Shown here one piece after another: positions 23,346 to 34,807 of a stretch of 64,000 nucleotides of DNA. This DNA is from Prosapia bicincta (taxonomy: Eukaryota > Arthropoda > Insecta > Hemiptera > Cercopidae). The translations under genes were made by a program, and so were the position numbers. Every line of letters begins with the position of its first letter. Positions within the stretch are counted from its first letter, which is position 1. Where the stretch lies: positions 170,468,386 to 170,532,385 of the forward strand of contig JBAIZL010000005.1 of assembly GCA_036971475.1 (NCBI GenBank), written 5' to 3'. The notes below the pieces were generated by a model that made no database searches, was not told the DNA's origin, and saw only the letters and a list, made by a program, of their open reading frames with translations.

Positions 23346-25916
23346 ATTTTAATTGCGTAGTAAAAAAAAATATTTGATGTCATATTCAAATTCTAGGTAT
23401 TTTTTTAATAATTTACAAATGAATTTAAATGTCATCAATTTACCTATTGATAAGTTATCATAATGTACTCAATTGAGTACATCAGGTCCCTACAACATTA
23501 AATTAATGTATTACACCAAATTATAAAGTTTCATTACAGTTTGAAATAAATACTGCAGTTGTTCTTTTATTATGATACATTTCAAGTTTTAAGTAAAATA
23601 ACAATTATGAATGCAGCTATTTACAAAAAAACACCTATTACATGCTAAAAACGCTACAAATATGGCAAGTTGTGAATGATAGAAACACTTTATATTACAA
23701 TAACAATTATAAAGGCTATTATTTAGAATGAAAATTTAAATAACAATTTCTGTCCTTATTCAAACACAAATGAACATTACATTTTCTGCATCTAACCCTT
23801 GATCTACCTTTACATTGCGGAAATTTACACCGAGTTTGTTTTTCCGAGTTATCATGTAAAGGTAGGTGATCAGTCATGTCAAACTGAACCTCCTGTTGTG
23901 GTCTGACTTCTCCTCTTTTCCTCTGTACAACTTGTGTCGCAGGTGAAGGTGATGATGAACTCGGCCTGCCTCGCTTCTTAGAAGTTAGTGTTCTGTTTTG
24001 GTACATAAGTCCGTCGCTGACTCTCATTCTGAAGTGCATTAAGTCAAGAATTTCTTTGGCTGGTGTTTTAGGGCTTCTGCATCTTGTCTGTATTCTAACC
24101 AACTCTGAACAATCGCAAAATCCACAGCATGAAAAATCATTCTGAGAGTCCATTTACGAGATCGGATAAAGATTCTGTAATAATTAACAAGTTGATTGAC
24201 TTTATCGACGCCTCCCATTGCTTGATTATATTTTTTTATTATTTCAGGTCTATCAATTTCAATATATTTTTTTTCTTTTTTGTCCCACCTCCTTACCCTG
24301 TCAGTAGTTCCACAACCAACAAAATTGGAACCCATAGTTACAACTTTGTTATCCACCCATTTCACCAACACAATGTCATCCAAGCTGGATGTTTCAAATG
24401 ATGAACCTCTTTCTTTTTTTAATGCTTCCTTGTCACTAACTATTGATACTTTAGAAAATCGATTCATTCTCACAGTTCCTGCTGCTAGAATATTTTTCTG
24501 AGCTAGAGCTTGGAACAAATGGTATGTAGAAAAAAAATTATCAAAATAAAGCTTATGGCCAGTTTCACCTTGTATGCGTTCACAAAGTTTAAGCACTACA
24601 CTTGCGCCTAGCCCATAGATTTTAATTACATTAGGATTAAACTCAGTTGTACTACCTTGATAAAGCATAAAGTCAAATACTTGACCATTCTGACCACACA
24701 ACATAAATATTTTTATTCCCCAAGGAGTTGGCTTCCCTTTGATGTACTGCTTTACACTGAATTTCCCAGTAAATGGCACCATTGACTCGTCTACACAAAG
24801 ATTTTCTACTGTTTTTAATTCTAGACACCTTTTTCTTATAATATCATAGATGGGGCGTACTTTAAAGAATTTATCTGAGCACGGGCTAGGCATTTCTAAA
24901 TTATTGACAACGTGTAAATTAGACCTTAGTTGAAAAAATCTATCACGTGACATACTTTCTAAGAATACATTCATTTTTAAAGTTGTATCCTAGTATAGCT
25001 TCACCCTAGGGAACTTCAAGGCGCCCACTACTATATGAAGAGCAAATAATGTTTTGAGTTCATCAGACGTTGTTGGCTTAAAATTGGTATGATTATTCTG
25101 CAAAGCATAGATATTTGTCATCTCTGACATTAATTCAAAGAAAGTTTCTGGAATATACCTTTTAAAATAATCTACTGGTGATAAGAAAGTGTCAGTTTCA
25201 TTATGAGGCATGATAAAGTCATTGTTTAGTTTAGGCATTGTTCTATGTCGCCACTTTATGTCACTCTTAGGTGTTAGGAAAACATCTGAATAAAACTCAG
25301 GCAAAGCTGACGATAAATTTAAATTGACATCTGCATTTTCATTGCTGACATCTTCTTCAATAACATCTGAATCACATTCTACTTCATAGTTAGGAGCTTC
25401 TATCTCAGCTCCTGCTCTTGTACTACATGTATATATTTGTACACCTGGACTATCATTATTTTCTTCATCAATTTCATCATCTAGCATGTCACACTCAGAA
25501 AGGTTTTCATTAAATAATAGGTCTAATAATTCATTTTCATCGATGAACTCGACTAACAAATGTGCGTCTGACAAGTTATATTTTAGTCCCTTAAATGTTT
25601 TGTACATATAATTATAACACAAAGAGTATTCTTTATCAGAAAAAAAATAACAGAACAGTATAAACCAACACAAATTGTAATAATTATCTTCAGAAACTAG
25701 CACAACAAAACATAACCTTACTAACAGTGTCAACAGAAACTAAACTCACTTCAGATAGTTCCCATTTCACTCTAAGATAGCGTTAGTGTGCATAACAGAT
25801 ATATAACAGTTATGTGAAGATGAGGGAATTTCTAAAACTAAAAAAAATCCCTTCTGTTACATAAAATGGGGTTTGAAATTTAATGTACTCATTTGAGTAC
25901 ACCAGGTCTGAAAGGG
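23332..25916 (-). mobile_element. piggyBac-type DNA transposon, 2,585 bp, both ends and TTAA target sites present
   Basis: The left end is TTAA (23328-23331) then CCCTTTCAAACCTG. The right end is CAGGTCTGAAAGGG then TTAA (25917-25920), so the terminal inverted repeats are 14 bp with one mismatch and the TTAA target is duplicated as expected of piggyBac. Inside each end lies a palindrome, GTACTCAATTGAGTAC (near 23465) or GTACTCATTTGAGTAC (near 25885). A broken transposase fills most of the minus strand. Confidence 0.95.
23719..25733 (-). pseudogene. piggyBac transposase, broken by one stop codon and one frameshift
   Basis: This is a DDD-type transposase that would cut and paste the surrounding element at TTAA. 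Reading right to left, the N-terminal part is 25733-24990: an acidic region near DEIDEENND, then the DDE_Tnp_1_7 start around SPVDYFKRYIPETFFELM. A single TAG at 24990-24992 follows KLY; the next codons read DTTLKMNVFLES in the same frame, so one nonsense codon (plausibly from a TGG) interrupts it. The catalytic core 24974-24039 shows the three expected aspartates: CVDESMVPF, LYFDNFFS and GGVDKVNQL. A frameshift at about 24045-24075 moves the reading to the 24153-23719 frame (LDLMHFRMRVSDGL), which ends in a Cys-rich zinc-binding tail (CKFPQC, CRKC, HLC). The true start is uncertain; the MYKTFKG methionine is more plausible than the far-upstream hydrophobic one. The low damage suggests recent activity. 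Confidence 0.93.
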
Positions 25917-25920
25917 TTAA
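25903..25920 (-). repeat. piggyBac right terminal inverted repeat and TTAA target
   Basis: CAGGTCTGAAAGGG followed by TTAA; it pairs with 23328-23345 with one mismatch. Confidence 0.93.
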
Positions 25921-26160
25921 ACTCGTTCATACTCATAACGTCGGAATAAAGTGACTTATCACAATTTTATTTTCTATTTTTTTAATCAAAAGTTTTGAAA
26001 ATTGTTTAGTTTAAACGTAACCTTTCTACCGATTATAATGAATAATGAAATCCATGAGTTTCATTTTCTATTTAAATTTTCATGGTTATGTACCATAAAT
26101 TCTTCTTTTTTCTCTTGCTAAGTAATATCTGTTTTTATGTGATCTTTATAATTGTTCTTA
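25921..26160. other. Unannotated AT-rich gap
   Basis: Nothing recognisable between the piggyBac TTAA and the GATTCC-rich patch. Confidence 0.6.
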
Positions 26161-26165
26161 AATAA

Positions 26166-26275
26166 GGATGGGCCGATTCCGATTCTCGATTCCAGGAATC
26201 GTCGATTCTAGGTGGTATCGAGGAATCGTCGATACTCGATTCTTCATCATAATAGTGTCGATTCCGATTCCTATT
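26166..26275. mobile_element. hAT-like terminus or subterminal repeat patch (fragment)
   Basis: GATGGGCCGATTCCGATTC is followed by repeated AATCGTCGAT and CGATTCCGATTC motifs in both orientations. A GATGGGC-type end with short scattered subterminal repeats is reminiscent of hAT elements. No opposite end, 8-bp target duplication or transposase was found, so this is a tentative call. Confidence 0.35.
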
Positions 26276-26567
26276 TTGTGAACTATTAAAATATGTGTGT
26301 GGAGTAATTTATTGTAAAAATAATTAATTACCAACTATGTTTTATTTACGTATTAGTTGATTTGAATGAATTAAATGACAAAATTAAACGAAAATATTAT
26401 TATTTATGAAGCAACAGCAATCAAGATCGTAACCATTTCTGGTCGTTTGACATCGCTCGTCTGTCTCTCTCACTAGAGTGGGTTCGATACTCTCTTTTGC
26501 TCTCTCTCCCCCACGTGTCTTACTGCCGCTGATTTATAGATGTCAGAACAAAACACAAAAAAGTACA

Positions 26568-27740
26568 GTAAAAACTCGATTAACCGTGGCCATGGTGGTT
26601 GAGTGAATAGACGGATAACATAAACACTGTATTATTCCTCCGAAGCTTAATTTTAATAAATTATATTATAGACAGATATCACTCTCACAGTAATGTAATA
26701 TATTTGGGAGCGAAAAGAAAATAAACACGATTGTAATAGCAAATGAAACTATTTATTACACGATAAACAGATCCGCACAGTAGCTACAAATGTAGCAAAA
26801 TAATGTACAGTAACATAAACTTACAGGGGAAATAGTTCGTGTAGTTTAATAAACAATGCGAACGCGTCACTTCACTTTAATACTTTAGCTGCCGGCCACA
26901 ATATCGGCGTTTTCATACAGAATTGCCAAAATATTTTAAGCTTATTTTTAAATGATGTGTTCTTATACTTTGTTCCCCTATCACATCTAAGTATGAATAT
27001 ACGTTTCTTATCATAACATTTATAAAAATACGTGTCGGACCAACTGGCCCAACATAGGTTTTTTCTACCGTAAAGGAAACGTAAATAAACTCCGTCGGAC
27101 CAATTTACCCGACATTGTTTTTGATTTAATTAAATTTTATTATCTATGCAACACCGTTTTGATATTTTTTTGTGTTTTGTGTTAGCAAGAAACAACAAAA
27201 CCATAAATTCATGTATCGGTTACCCAAATAATAAACTGACTGGTGATAAAAGTGTTTTGGCGCCTATCACTAAGACACGTAAACGTGTCACATGTGTTTG
27301 ATTTGTGAGTTTATAAATTTTTTGAATATAGAACTAAAGTGTAAATATATTCTCTCTCTGATAAGTAATGCTACAGGTCCAGTAAATACTATCCAACATT
27401 TATATTAAGTAAAAGTTTTAACACCAAATAATTTACTTCTTAAGGAATTTACGTTATAATTTACTTCCTAGTAAGGATGAGTTTACCTAAGTGTATCAAT
27501 GTTTGTACTTAACTTTCACAAAGTCCGTTTTTAAGGATTATATTACAACTAAATATTTAGTCAATATTTCCGACTTACTTTTAAGGTTTTGTGAAATTTT
27601 GAAAACAGTAGTGAAAGTCATTACAATACGTTATAAAAAATATGTGTGTCGGCCCATAACTACGGACAGAAAGCTCTTAGAATAACATCATGTTTTTAAT
27701 CCCGTCAGCGTTTATCTAGTCAATTTTAACTAATATCTCT
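26568..27740. other. Mostly unannotated; possible degraded transposon ends
   Basis: ACAGTAAAAACTCGATTAACCG at about 26567 resembles a pogo/Tigger-type inverted-repeat end, but I found no partner. A TTAA near 26878 followed by TACTTTAGCTGCCGG is reminiscent of a decayed piggyBac end. GTCGGACCAA occurs twice (27033 and 27093), each followed 2-4 bases later by a CCC-ACAT motif. No gene is evident. Confidence 0.25.
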
Positions 27741-27750
27741 TTATATACCT

Positions 27751-27758
27751 CATATATA

Positions 27759-27826
<68 letters not shown>

Positions 27827-27831
27827 ACATA

Positions 27832-27884
<53 letters not shown>

Positions 27885-27885
27885 C

Positions 27886-27924
<39 letters not shown>

Positions 27925-27936
27925 TATGTATATATG

Positions 27937-27996
<60 letters not shown>

Positions 27997-28064
27997 TATA
28001 TAGAGAGAGAGAAAGAGAGAGAGAAGGGGAAGAGAGAGGATGAGAGGGGGAGAGAGAGAGAGAT
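27751..28064. repeat. Long (TA)n tract followed by (GA)n
   Basis: About 250 bp of nearly uninterrupted TA with GATACATATATATGTATC-type interruptions, then AG-rich 28002-28064. Open frames here encode only Tyr/Ile repeats and are artefacts. Confidence 0.97.
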
Positions 28065-28769
28065 ACAATAACAAGCTCAAAGAGGGCAGACATGGCACTG
28101 TGTAGTCAGTTTATCATCTATGGTAAAGGGACCATGAATCGTTTGTCAGCATATATTGACACCGTAGGTATACTATGCATGTTCGGTTATGGTTCTCTAC
28201 GCCAACAATTAATATGTACAGCAAGTATTGCAGACTGAAAGTGTATATTCACTACTTTCCACTGTCTACAGAGCCAAAAAGGATTTCTAATGAAATCGAT
28301 AAATATTTATAAGCATTATAAAACATTGTGTGGCTTTCTATTTCTATGTAATGAATTCACAAGGCTTAATAGTCCAGGCGATAACGTATTTCAAAGGGGT
28401 TCTGTATAATGATGGTGCTTTGACGTGGCACTCCATGTGGAATTAATTCTTTTATAAAATATGCATAAAATGAAAACAATTGTATGTTTTTTTTTTTAAG
28501 AAAAGTTAATTTACGGAATTATTCTCTGGTGTAAATAGTGAACAAACGTTTTATTAGAAGGATATAAAATGCATCCCGACATTTTATATCATGTTCCAAA
28601 GCGGTAAGTAAATTATAAATATTATCTGGTATACATGGGAAGGAAAAGCTCGAGAATAATAGATCTGTGGAAGAGACTGGCGGCAACCATAAAATGGTTT
28701 TAAGCCCTTAAGGACAAACTAAAATTATTCGTTGTGATATAAAGGTAACAATACATTATTGTTTTGTTA

Positions 28770-29400
28770 TAAATACCTAGATCTAAATACATGGATCCGA
28801 GAGCATATTTCCCATTACATGGATCCAAATACATTGAATAAATGCATAGATTAGTCCATAGTTTGATATCTAAATAGCCTAAATAGATCTAACTACATGC
28901 ATCCTAATAAATAGAACAAAATATTTACATCCAATTGCATGGATCCAAATAAATTAGCAGATATATCTGGTCTCAAGTAAACAGACACATATCCATGCAT
29001 ACAAATATATAAAACAAATGCATGATTAGTACAGTACATAGTTTGATATCTAAATAGCCTAAATAGATCTAAATGCATGTATCCTAATAAATAGATCCAA
29101 ATACTTATATCCAATTGCATGGATCCAAATAAATTAACAGATATATCTGGTCTCAAGTAAGCAGACACATATCCATGCATACAAATACATAAAACAAATG
29201 CATGATTAGTACATTATTTGATATCTAAATAGCCTAAATAGATCTAAATGCATGTATCCTAATAAATAGATCCAAATACTTATATCCAATTGCAATAATC
29301 CAAATAAATTAACAGATATATCTGGTCTCAAGTAAACAGACACATATCCATGCATACAAATACATACAATAAGTACATAGATTAATGCATAGTTTGATAA
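28770..29400. repeat. Tandem repeat, ~175-180-bp unit, about 3.3 copies
   Basis: GTTTGATATCTAAATAGCC recurs at 28861 and 29041 and (less one base) at about 29216, and a last truncated start is at 29392. Units contain repeated ATGGATCCAAATA motifs and are about 90% alike. The minus-strand frames (HGYVSVYLRPDIS) repeat with the unit and are not genes. Confidence 0.9.
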
Positions 29401-31248
29401 TTGTAGGCCTAATCTACCTTTTCTTGGTTCCTCAGTATTGATAATGCACAGATTCAAAACAAAATCGTGTATTAGTATAACTAAAGTGCCGATTCAAAAC
29501 AAAATCGTGTACTAGACAATTCTACTATATTTGCTCTGGTTTCTTCTTTATTGAGAACTTAGTTACTGTTTAACGAAATACATGTGAAATACTAAGAATG
29601 AATGGAACTAAATACCATTCTGAATGTTAGATCTGTATTACAATATTTACTTTTATTGCAAACCAATTTACGGGTTTAATTCCGTATGTCAATTTAATAT
29701 TAAAAGGCTTCTTACGAATCAATTACATTTTTAACTTAAATAAAATCCGGTTTATTATTGTTGATAGAAGTTATATTGTTACTTAATATAAGTTATTTGA
29801 TTGTTTCAGTGTTAAGGGCTTCAAATTTTATTTATTCTTCTCTAGCAGTAATAATAGTCATATTTTACAACGACTTCTGTTCATGAATCTGTATGTAGCA
29901 CGATTCTATATTCTTTAATAATCCGTTAAAATATATTTTTATTAGTAGAATTGAACGTCATTTCTCCTACAAAATCCTTTCTCCGTTAGAGCTTCACCTC
30001 TTATCGTGGTGAGGAAGAATCACTATATTTCTCTGGGTAATTTATTTATCTCCCAAGATTTATTTTCACTGGCCGTAAATAAAAACGGTTGCCCGTTCCG
30101 CTCAAGAACTTTTAGCTGAAGGGAGCGGGGACTGATGGCTCAATAATCTAACCTTCGCGGATAAACGTCATCCGTATTCCTTTACGTAGGCGGCATAGGG
30201 GAGCGGGAGGAGCTTTCACTCACAGATGAAAAAAACTATTTAAATAATTTTATGGTTATATACTCTCACTAACTAGCTAGAGAATTATTTGCTTGTCTTT
30301 TGCTGCAACGTCTTTTAAATATTTGTAACTCTTAACTCTATTAATATAGATTCTACAATGAAGTGTTTATATTCACATTTGTAAATCTTTTTTAAACATT
30401 TTTCTAAAATGTTATTAGTTATTACAATTTTCAAAAGTAATCAATAGTTATGGATAATAAAACACTGTTCTATAATTTTATTTACAAGAACCTAGTTCTT
30501 TTAAATTCAGTTACACTCGTATTTGCTGATAACACTCACTTTCTTAGTTACCTTCAATTTATAGTAAACATAAGATTTTATTTGTTAACATTTCATAACT
30601 AATACCTAATGTTTTTGTTTAGCACTATTTCAGAAATAATATAAAAACTTTATTAGCATATACAGTTTAGGTAATATCTACTCAAGTTTTGTCAATACCA
30701 GGAGTGTATCAATTTCTTCTGATTATATTGAAATATTTTAGTATTATTTGTCACTAAACAAAACTGACGATGATGTCTTAGTACCATCGAAAACGTTTTA
30801 TGTCCGTGCTCTTGTCATATATTGACTTACTTCATAGGTTAGATATAATTAATTTTTAGTTTCCCAGATTATCATAAATAATAAAATCTACACGTTTAAT
30901 ATAAACAAGACGGGTGCAGGCCCTAGATACTGACTAAGGTCGGTTGGTGCGATTTAAAGTGATCCGTCTCAGTACGGTTCTCATATATTTATTAAACTTG
31001 AAATTCCATAAGTCATTATTACGTTTAATCAAAACTGAACAGTAGTTTATTGACAGTACAATGCTAGAAACAAATGTTTACATATGGACCTATAGCTTTT
31101 CTTAAAATTTAATTGAAATTTGTTAAAGGATGTATATGAATAATTCTCCTAATTGTCCAACAAAAAATTATAGTTTCGGCATATACTTATTTACATGATA
31201 TGTTTACTATGAACATTTTAGTCATCCATTATTTTCCATTTAACCTAC

Positions 31249-31249
<1 letters not shown>
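29400..31249. other. No gene recognised; small GC-richer patch
   Basis: Mostly AT-rich single-copy sequence. A ~25-base motif beginning GATTCAAAACAAAATCGTGTA is tandemly duplicated at 29453 and 29492. A patch at about 30070-30230 is richer in GC (GGGAGCGGGGACTG) but has no long open frame. Confidence 0.5.

Positions 31250-31302
<53 letters not shown>
31250..31302. repeat. (TA)n microsatellite at the 5' edge of a retroelement
   Basis: 26 TA units immediately before the Penelope-like sequence. Confidence 0.95.
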
Positions 31303-31306
<4 letters not shown>

Positions 31307-31359
31307 AACAAAATGTTCTTGATTAAATATCACATTAAATATAAATAACAATAAAATAG

Positions 31360-32090
31360 AAACTACAGTACACAGAAAACCTACTTCCAACAACACCACA
31401 ATACACTACAAATCTAACCACCCCTGGACACACAAAATTAACACTTACAGTAACATCTTACAGTAACATGATAAATAAAGCAATAAAATACACACAAGAC
31501 AACAAACATAAATTAAATGAAGAATTAGATAACATTACAAAAATAGCAATAGGAAATGGATACAACAAACACCTTATAAAAAACATATACAATAAATTTA
31601 CAAAAAAACCTAACCTCATCACAACACTACAACCTGAACACAAAAATAATAAAAATAAAAAAAATCTACCTAAACTATAAATACACCAATAACAAAATAG
31701 AAAAAACTAACAAATATATACAACAAAGAATACTACACTCCAACATATAAACCAAACAACAAAATCATAAAATATCTTAATAAAACAAACCACAAAACAA
31801 ATACAGAAAAACATAACCAATCAGGAGTTTACAAAATTACATGTAACTACAGCAATGCATTTTACATAGGGAAAACTACCAGATCATTTAAAATAAGATT
31901 TGAAGAACATTACAGAGCATTCAAAAATAAAAATACTAAAGTATCAAATGTTGCAGCACACCTAATATCACATAAACATGAAATAACAAATTACGAAAAT
32001 AACCTAACCATACTTGAAATAAGTAATAACCCAATAGAATTAAACTCACTAGAAAAATACCACATTTATAAAAGACACACAACAATTTAA
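31360..32090 (+). pseudogene. Penelope-like retroelement, 3' part: reverse transcriptase end plus GIY-YIG endonuclease
   Basis: Penelope-like elements encode one protein with reverse transcriptase followed by a GIY-YIG nuclease. Near 31370 the plus strand reads VHRKPTSNNTTIHY and then NHPWTHK, the conserved RT C-terminal block. The 31468-31680 frame (NEELDNITKIAIGNGY, then LIKNIYNKF) fits the RT thumb. Downstream, in a different frame, STYKPNNKIIKYL-like sequence leads to GVYKITC, then FYIGKTTRSFKIRFEEH, the GIY-YIG core with its Arg and Glu side, ending at TAA 32088-32090. At least one frameshift separates the parts, and the 5' part with the RT active site is missing. The plus strand is very A-rich. 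The element is flanked by (TA)n on both sides. Confidence 0.85.
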
Positions 32091-32363
32091 TGAGCCTACA
32101 GACCACATATACAGAAGTCATACTATATAAAAACATCATACACGCAGATCAAGAGAAAATGCGTGTAACGTCAACAAATACCAACATCACGGACCGAACA
32201 TCTACACCAGAAAAATATCAGTGATTCGACAATGGTCAAGTGAAGGAAAGATGCCTCATCACAACAAGGTAAAGTTATTGCACTTAGTGGTGGATAAAAG
32301 TATTTACAATAGTAATATATCAACTTCATAACGTCAGTACAACGGAAAGATAATGGACAACGT

Positions 32364-32368
<5 letters not shown>

Positions 32369-32429
<61 letters not shown>
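32369..32429. repeat. (TA)n microsatellite
   Basis: About 30 TA units downstream of the Penelope-like remnant. Confidence 0.95.
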
Positions 32430-32434
<5 letters not shown>

Positions 32435-32929
32435 CAAACACATATGTTGTTGTGCAAATTAAAAGTATAGTTTTAAAGTAGCTTAAATTTCAAACATAAA
32501 TCAACTCCTTTTTTTTCTGAACACCTGCAAACACTTTTCTACTCCCAAGACTTGAACAACATAGTCGCTTCAGCTTAAGATAAATTGTTTAGGGGTGTTA
32601 TTTATTAAGTACCCTTGTAATGTTTTGCAAAAAAAAAATACTTTTTCTGGGGTGATCTATTTATTATTATTGAAGAAACAACTACACCGGTTAGTTTCAG
32701 AGAAAATCTCTATATTGAAACACAGTTTGGAGAAATATTCCTTCAATTACAAAATATTTTTTGCTATGTTTTTTAACATGCGGTGTAAAAAAGAATCTTA
32801 CAAGGATATAGTTGTATGATGATGTTCCGGTTCCAAAAATAACTACACAGGAAATATGTAACTTAATAATAATTAAGTATATTATTATTTATATTATTAT
32901 TATTACTAAAACTCGGAGGGACCTTATCG

Positions 32930-33925
32930 GTGTAGAGCACTTAGCTGCGGCCTTTTTACTCTCTTCCCATCCCTACCACAGGACTAGCTTAGTGGATACC
33001 TACCTCTTTGCAGAAATCAAGTAACCACCTGATGCTAAATCTTCTGCTATCCTCTGGTGTACATACAAACCACTTTCTCCTTGCAGATCCCAAAGCAGGG
33101 CACTCACAGAGTACGTGGATTGGGCATTCCTCTTGGTCTGCGTCGCATCTCTTGCACTCAGGGGCCTAGATTTTAGAATTTTGTATTGGAACCCCCTTAT
33201 ATTCCCATAACCTGTGACCATAGCCATAGCAACTATAGCTCTACAATAACACTGAGTAGAGGTCTACTTGAGGAGAGTAGTTCTTTGCCCCACAAGTCTC
33301 CCGAGTAACCCCAGAGTACCTTAGATTTGTTACACCCCAAGGTTGCATTCCATCCCTCCTTGCACAACCTGTCTCTATGTGCCATGATCCTCTTGCGCCC
33401 CTCCTGAGGAGGCATGCCCACTGTCCTCAGCAATGATCCTTGAGTTACACACCTTTGTTTTGCTAAGGCCTCAGCTCTCTCATTCCCTATCCAGGCAGAA
33501 AGTCCTGGAATCCAGATTAGGTTGAGCGAATTATACTTACGCAGCTCTGCTAGAGATGCTATAGTCTCAGCCACCAGCTGGTACTAGCCTTACCTAAAGC
33601 TTTCAGAGCGGCCTGACTGTCCGAGCAAATCCAGATGGTCTTGCCCCTCTTGCCAGACCCTATTATTTCCTCAGCACATAGTTTGATCGCGAGCACCTCC
33701 CCCTGGAAAACAGAGTCTTGCAGTCCGCAAGACAGAGTCTTGCACCTTTCCCAGGGCCTTGTAGTCTTCCAGGCGATGACAAAATCTGTCTTGGTGTTTC
33801 CGTCACTAAATCCTGCTCCCTGGTCCTTCCTTCATCTTGGACCCATCCGTGAACCAGATTTCTCCATGTTTGGGTCTACACTCCACCCATGCCACTCTTG
33901 CAGGAATATGGACTTCGAAATTAGG
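32930..33925 (-). pseudogene. LINE remnant: RNase H domain and terminal zinc knuckle (R1/LOA/I-like)
   Basis: Reading right to left in three frames: IWFTDGSKMKEGPG (first RNase H Asp, about 33870-33830), FQGEVLAIKLCAE (Glu, about 33700), IWICSDSQAALKAL (Asp, about 33620), then NLIWIPGLSAWIGNERAEALA (33530-33450) and a C-terminal CKRCDADQEECPIHVLCECP knuckle (about 33150). Frameshifts occur near 33815 and 33588, and a stop precedes the knuckle. The usual His of the GHSG motif is Leu here, and the usual final Asp is Glu. RNase H at the ORF2 C-terminus is typical of R1-, LOA- and I-type LINEs and not of Jockey, so this is a different family from the 50-kb LINE. A TAA-rich stretch at about 32860-32910 may be its 3' tail. 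Confidence 0.85.
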
Positions 33926-33945
33926 TTTTACATTTAAAATATTTT

Positions 33946-34800
33946 TTTCGAAAAAAAAATGGAAACAAATATTTTTTATGTATGTATATGATCATATTGT
34001 ACTTTCTCGTATTGTGGCGGAATAAATAGTATCTTTCTGCTTGTGTAGATATAGGAAAGTTATTATTTGTAATAGATGGTAGGGACATGTCAACCCTTGT
34101 TCTAGCTCTCAAATACGTAGAGTGGTATCACGAGCCTAAGGTCTCTGTAGTATACGAGTATAAAAAACGCTGTGTATGACGTAGTAGCTGCATATAAATA
34201 TGTTACGTAACTGTTTGATTCTTATTGGTCTGGTCAAGAACAGCATTAAAATAATGATATACTTACCTGTTTCCCTCAGTGGATATTAGAATATAATTTC
34301 TGGTGAATGTGACAGTTTTTCAATTGCGTTTAGTTGCGTTCAGCTATGTTATTTTATCCTTAGCGTGATAATTTAATGTACTCCTAATGTCAAGCCTATA
34401 GAGAAAGTTAATCTTTAATTTGTATTATAGATTTAGGTACAAACTTGCTTTCCATAGGTTTTTCAAAATTAATTTAATTTTTAGGAATATGTAATGTAGT
34501 TAAAGGAAATATTTCTTTTAAATTAATGTTACGTCGATGAAATTGAGACATGGACAATGTATAAGATATAAAAATAGATAAAAAAGCCATCCAATAAGAA
34601 AATTATTAGATTAAAATATTTGCAAGGATAATAGCAAAACATTAATATACGTAAAAGTCTCAAGAAAACAAGTGTAAAGACAGCAAATACGTTAAAAATA
34701 CCAACTTATGTAAGTTAAGTTAATGTATATAACTTTAAACATATCGTATAATGTAACAACACAGACACTCTGAAACAAATATTAATCAAGTGGTTATATA
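33946..34800. other. No feature recognised
   Basis: AT-rich, short closed frames, no repeats seen. Confidence 0.6.
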
Positions 34801-34807
34801 AGAGGGT

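Noticed and set aside
24129..24501. Plus-strand frames in the piggyBac element
   Set aside because: Antisense shadows of the transposase.
27730..28098. Several 70-120-codon Tyr-Ile frames
   Set aside because: Translation of the long TA tract and adjoining GA tract.
33635..33937. 100-codon plus-strand frame
   Set aside because: Antisense shadow of the RNase H remnant.
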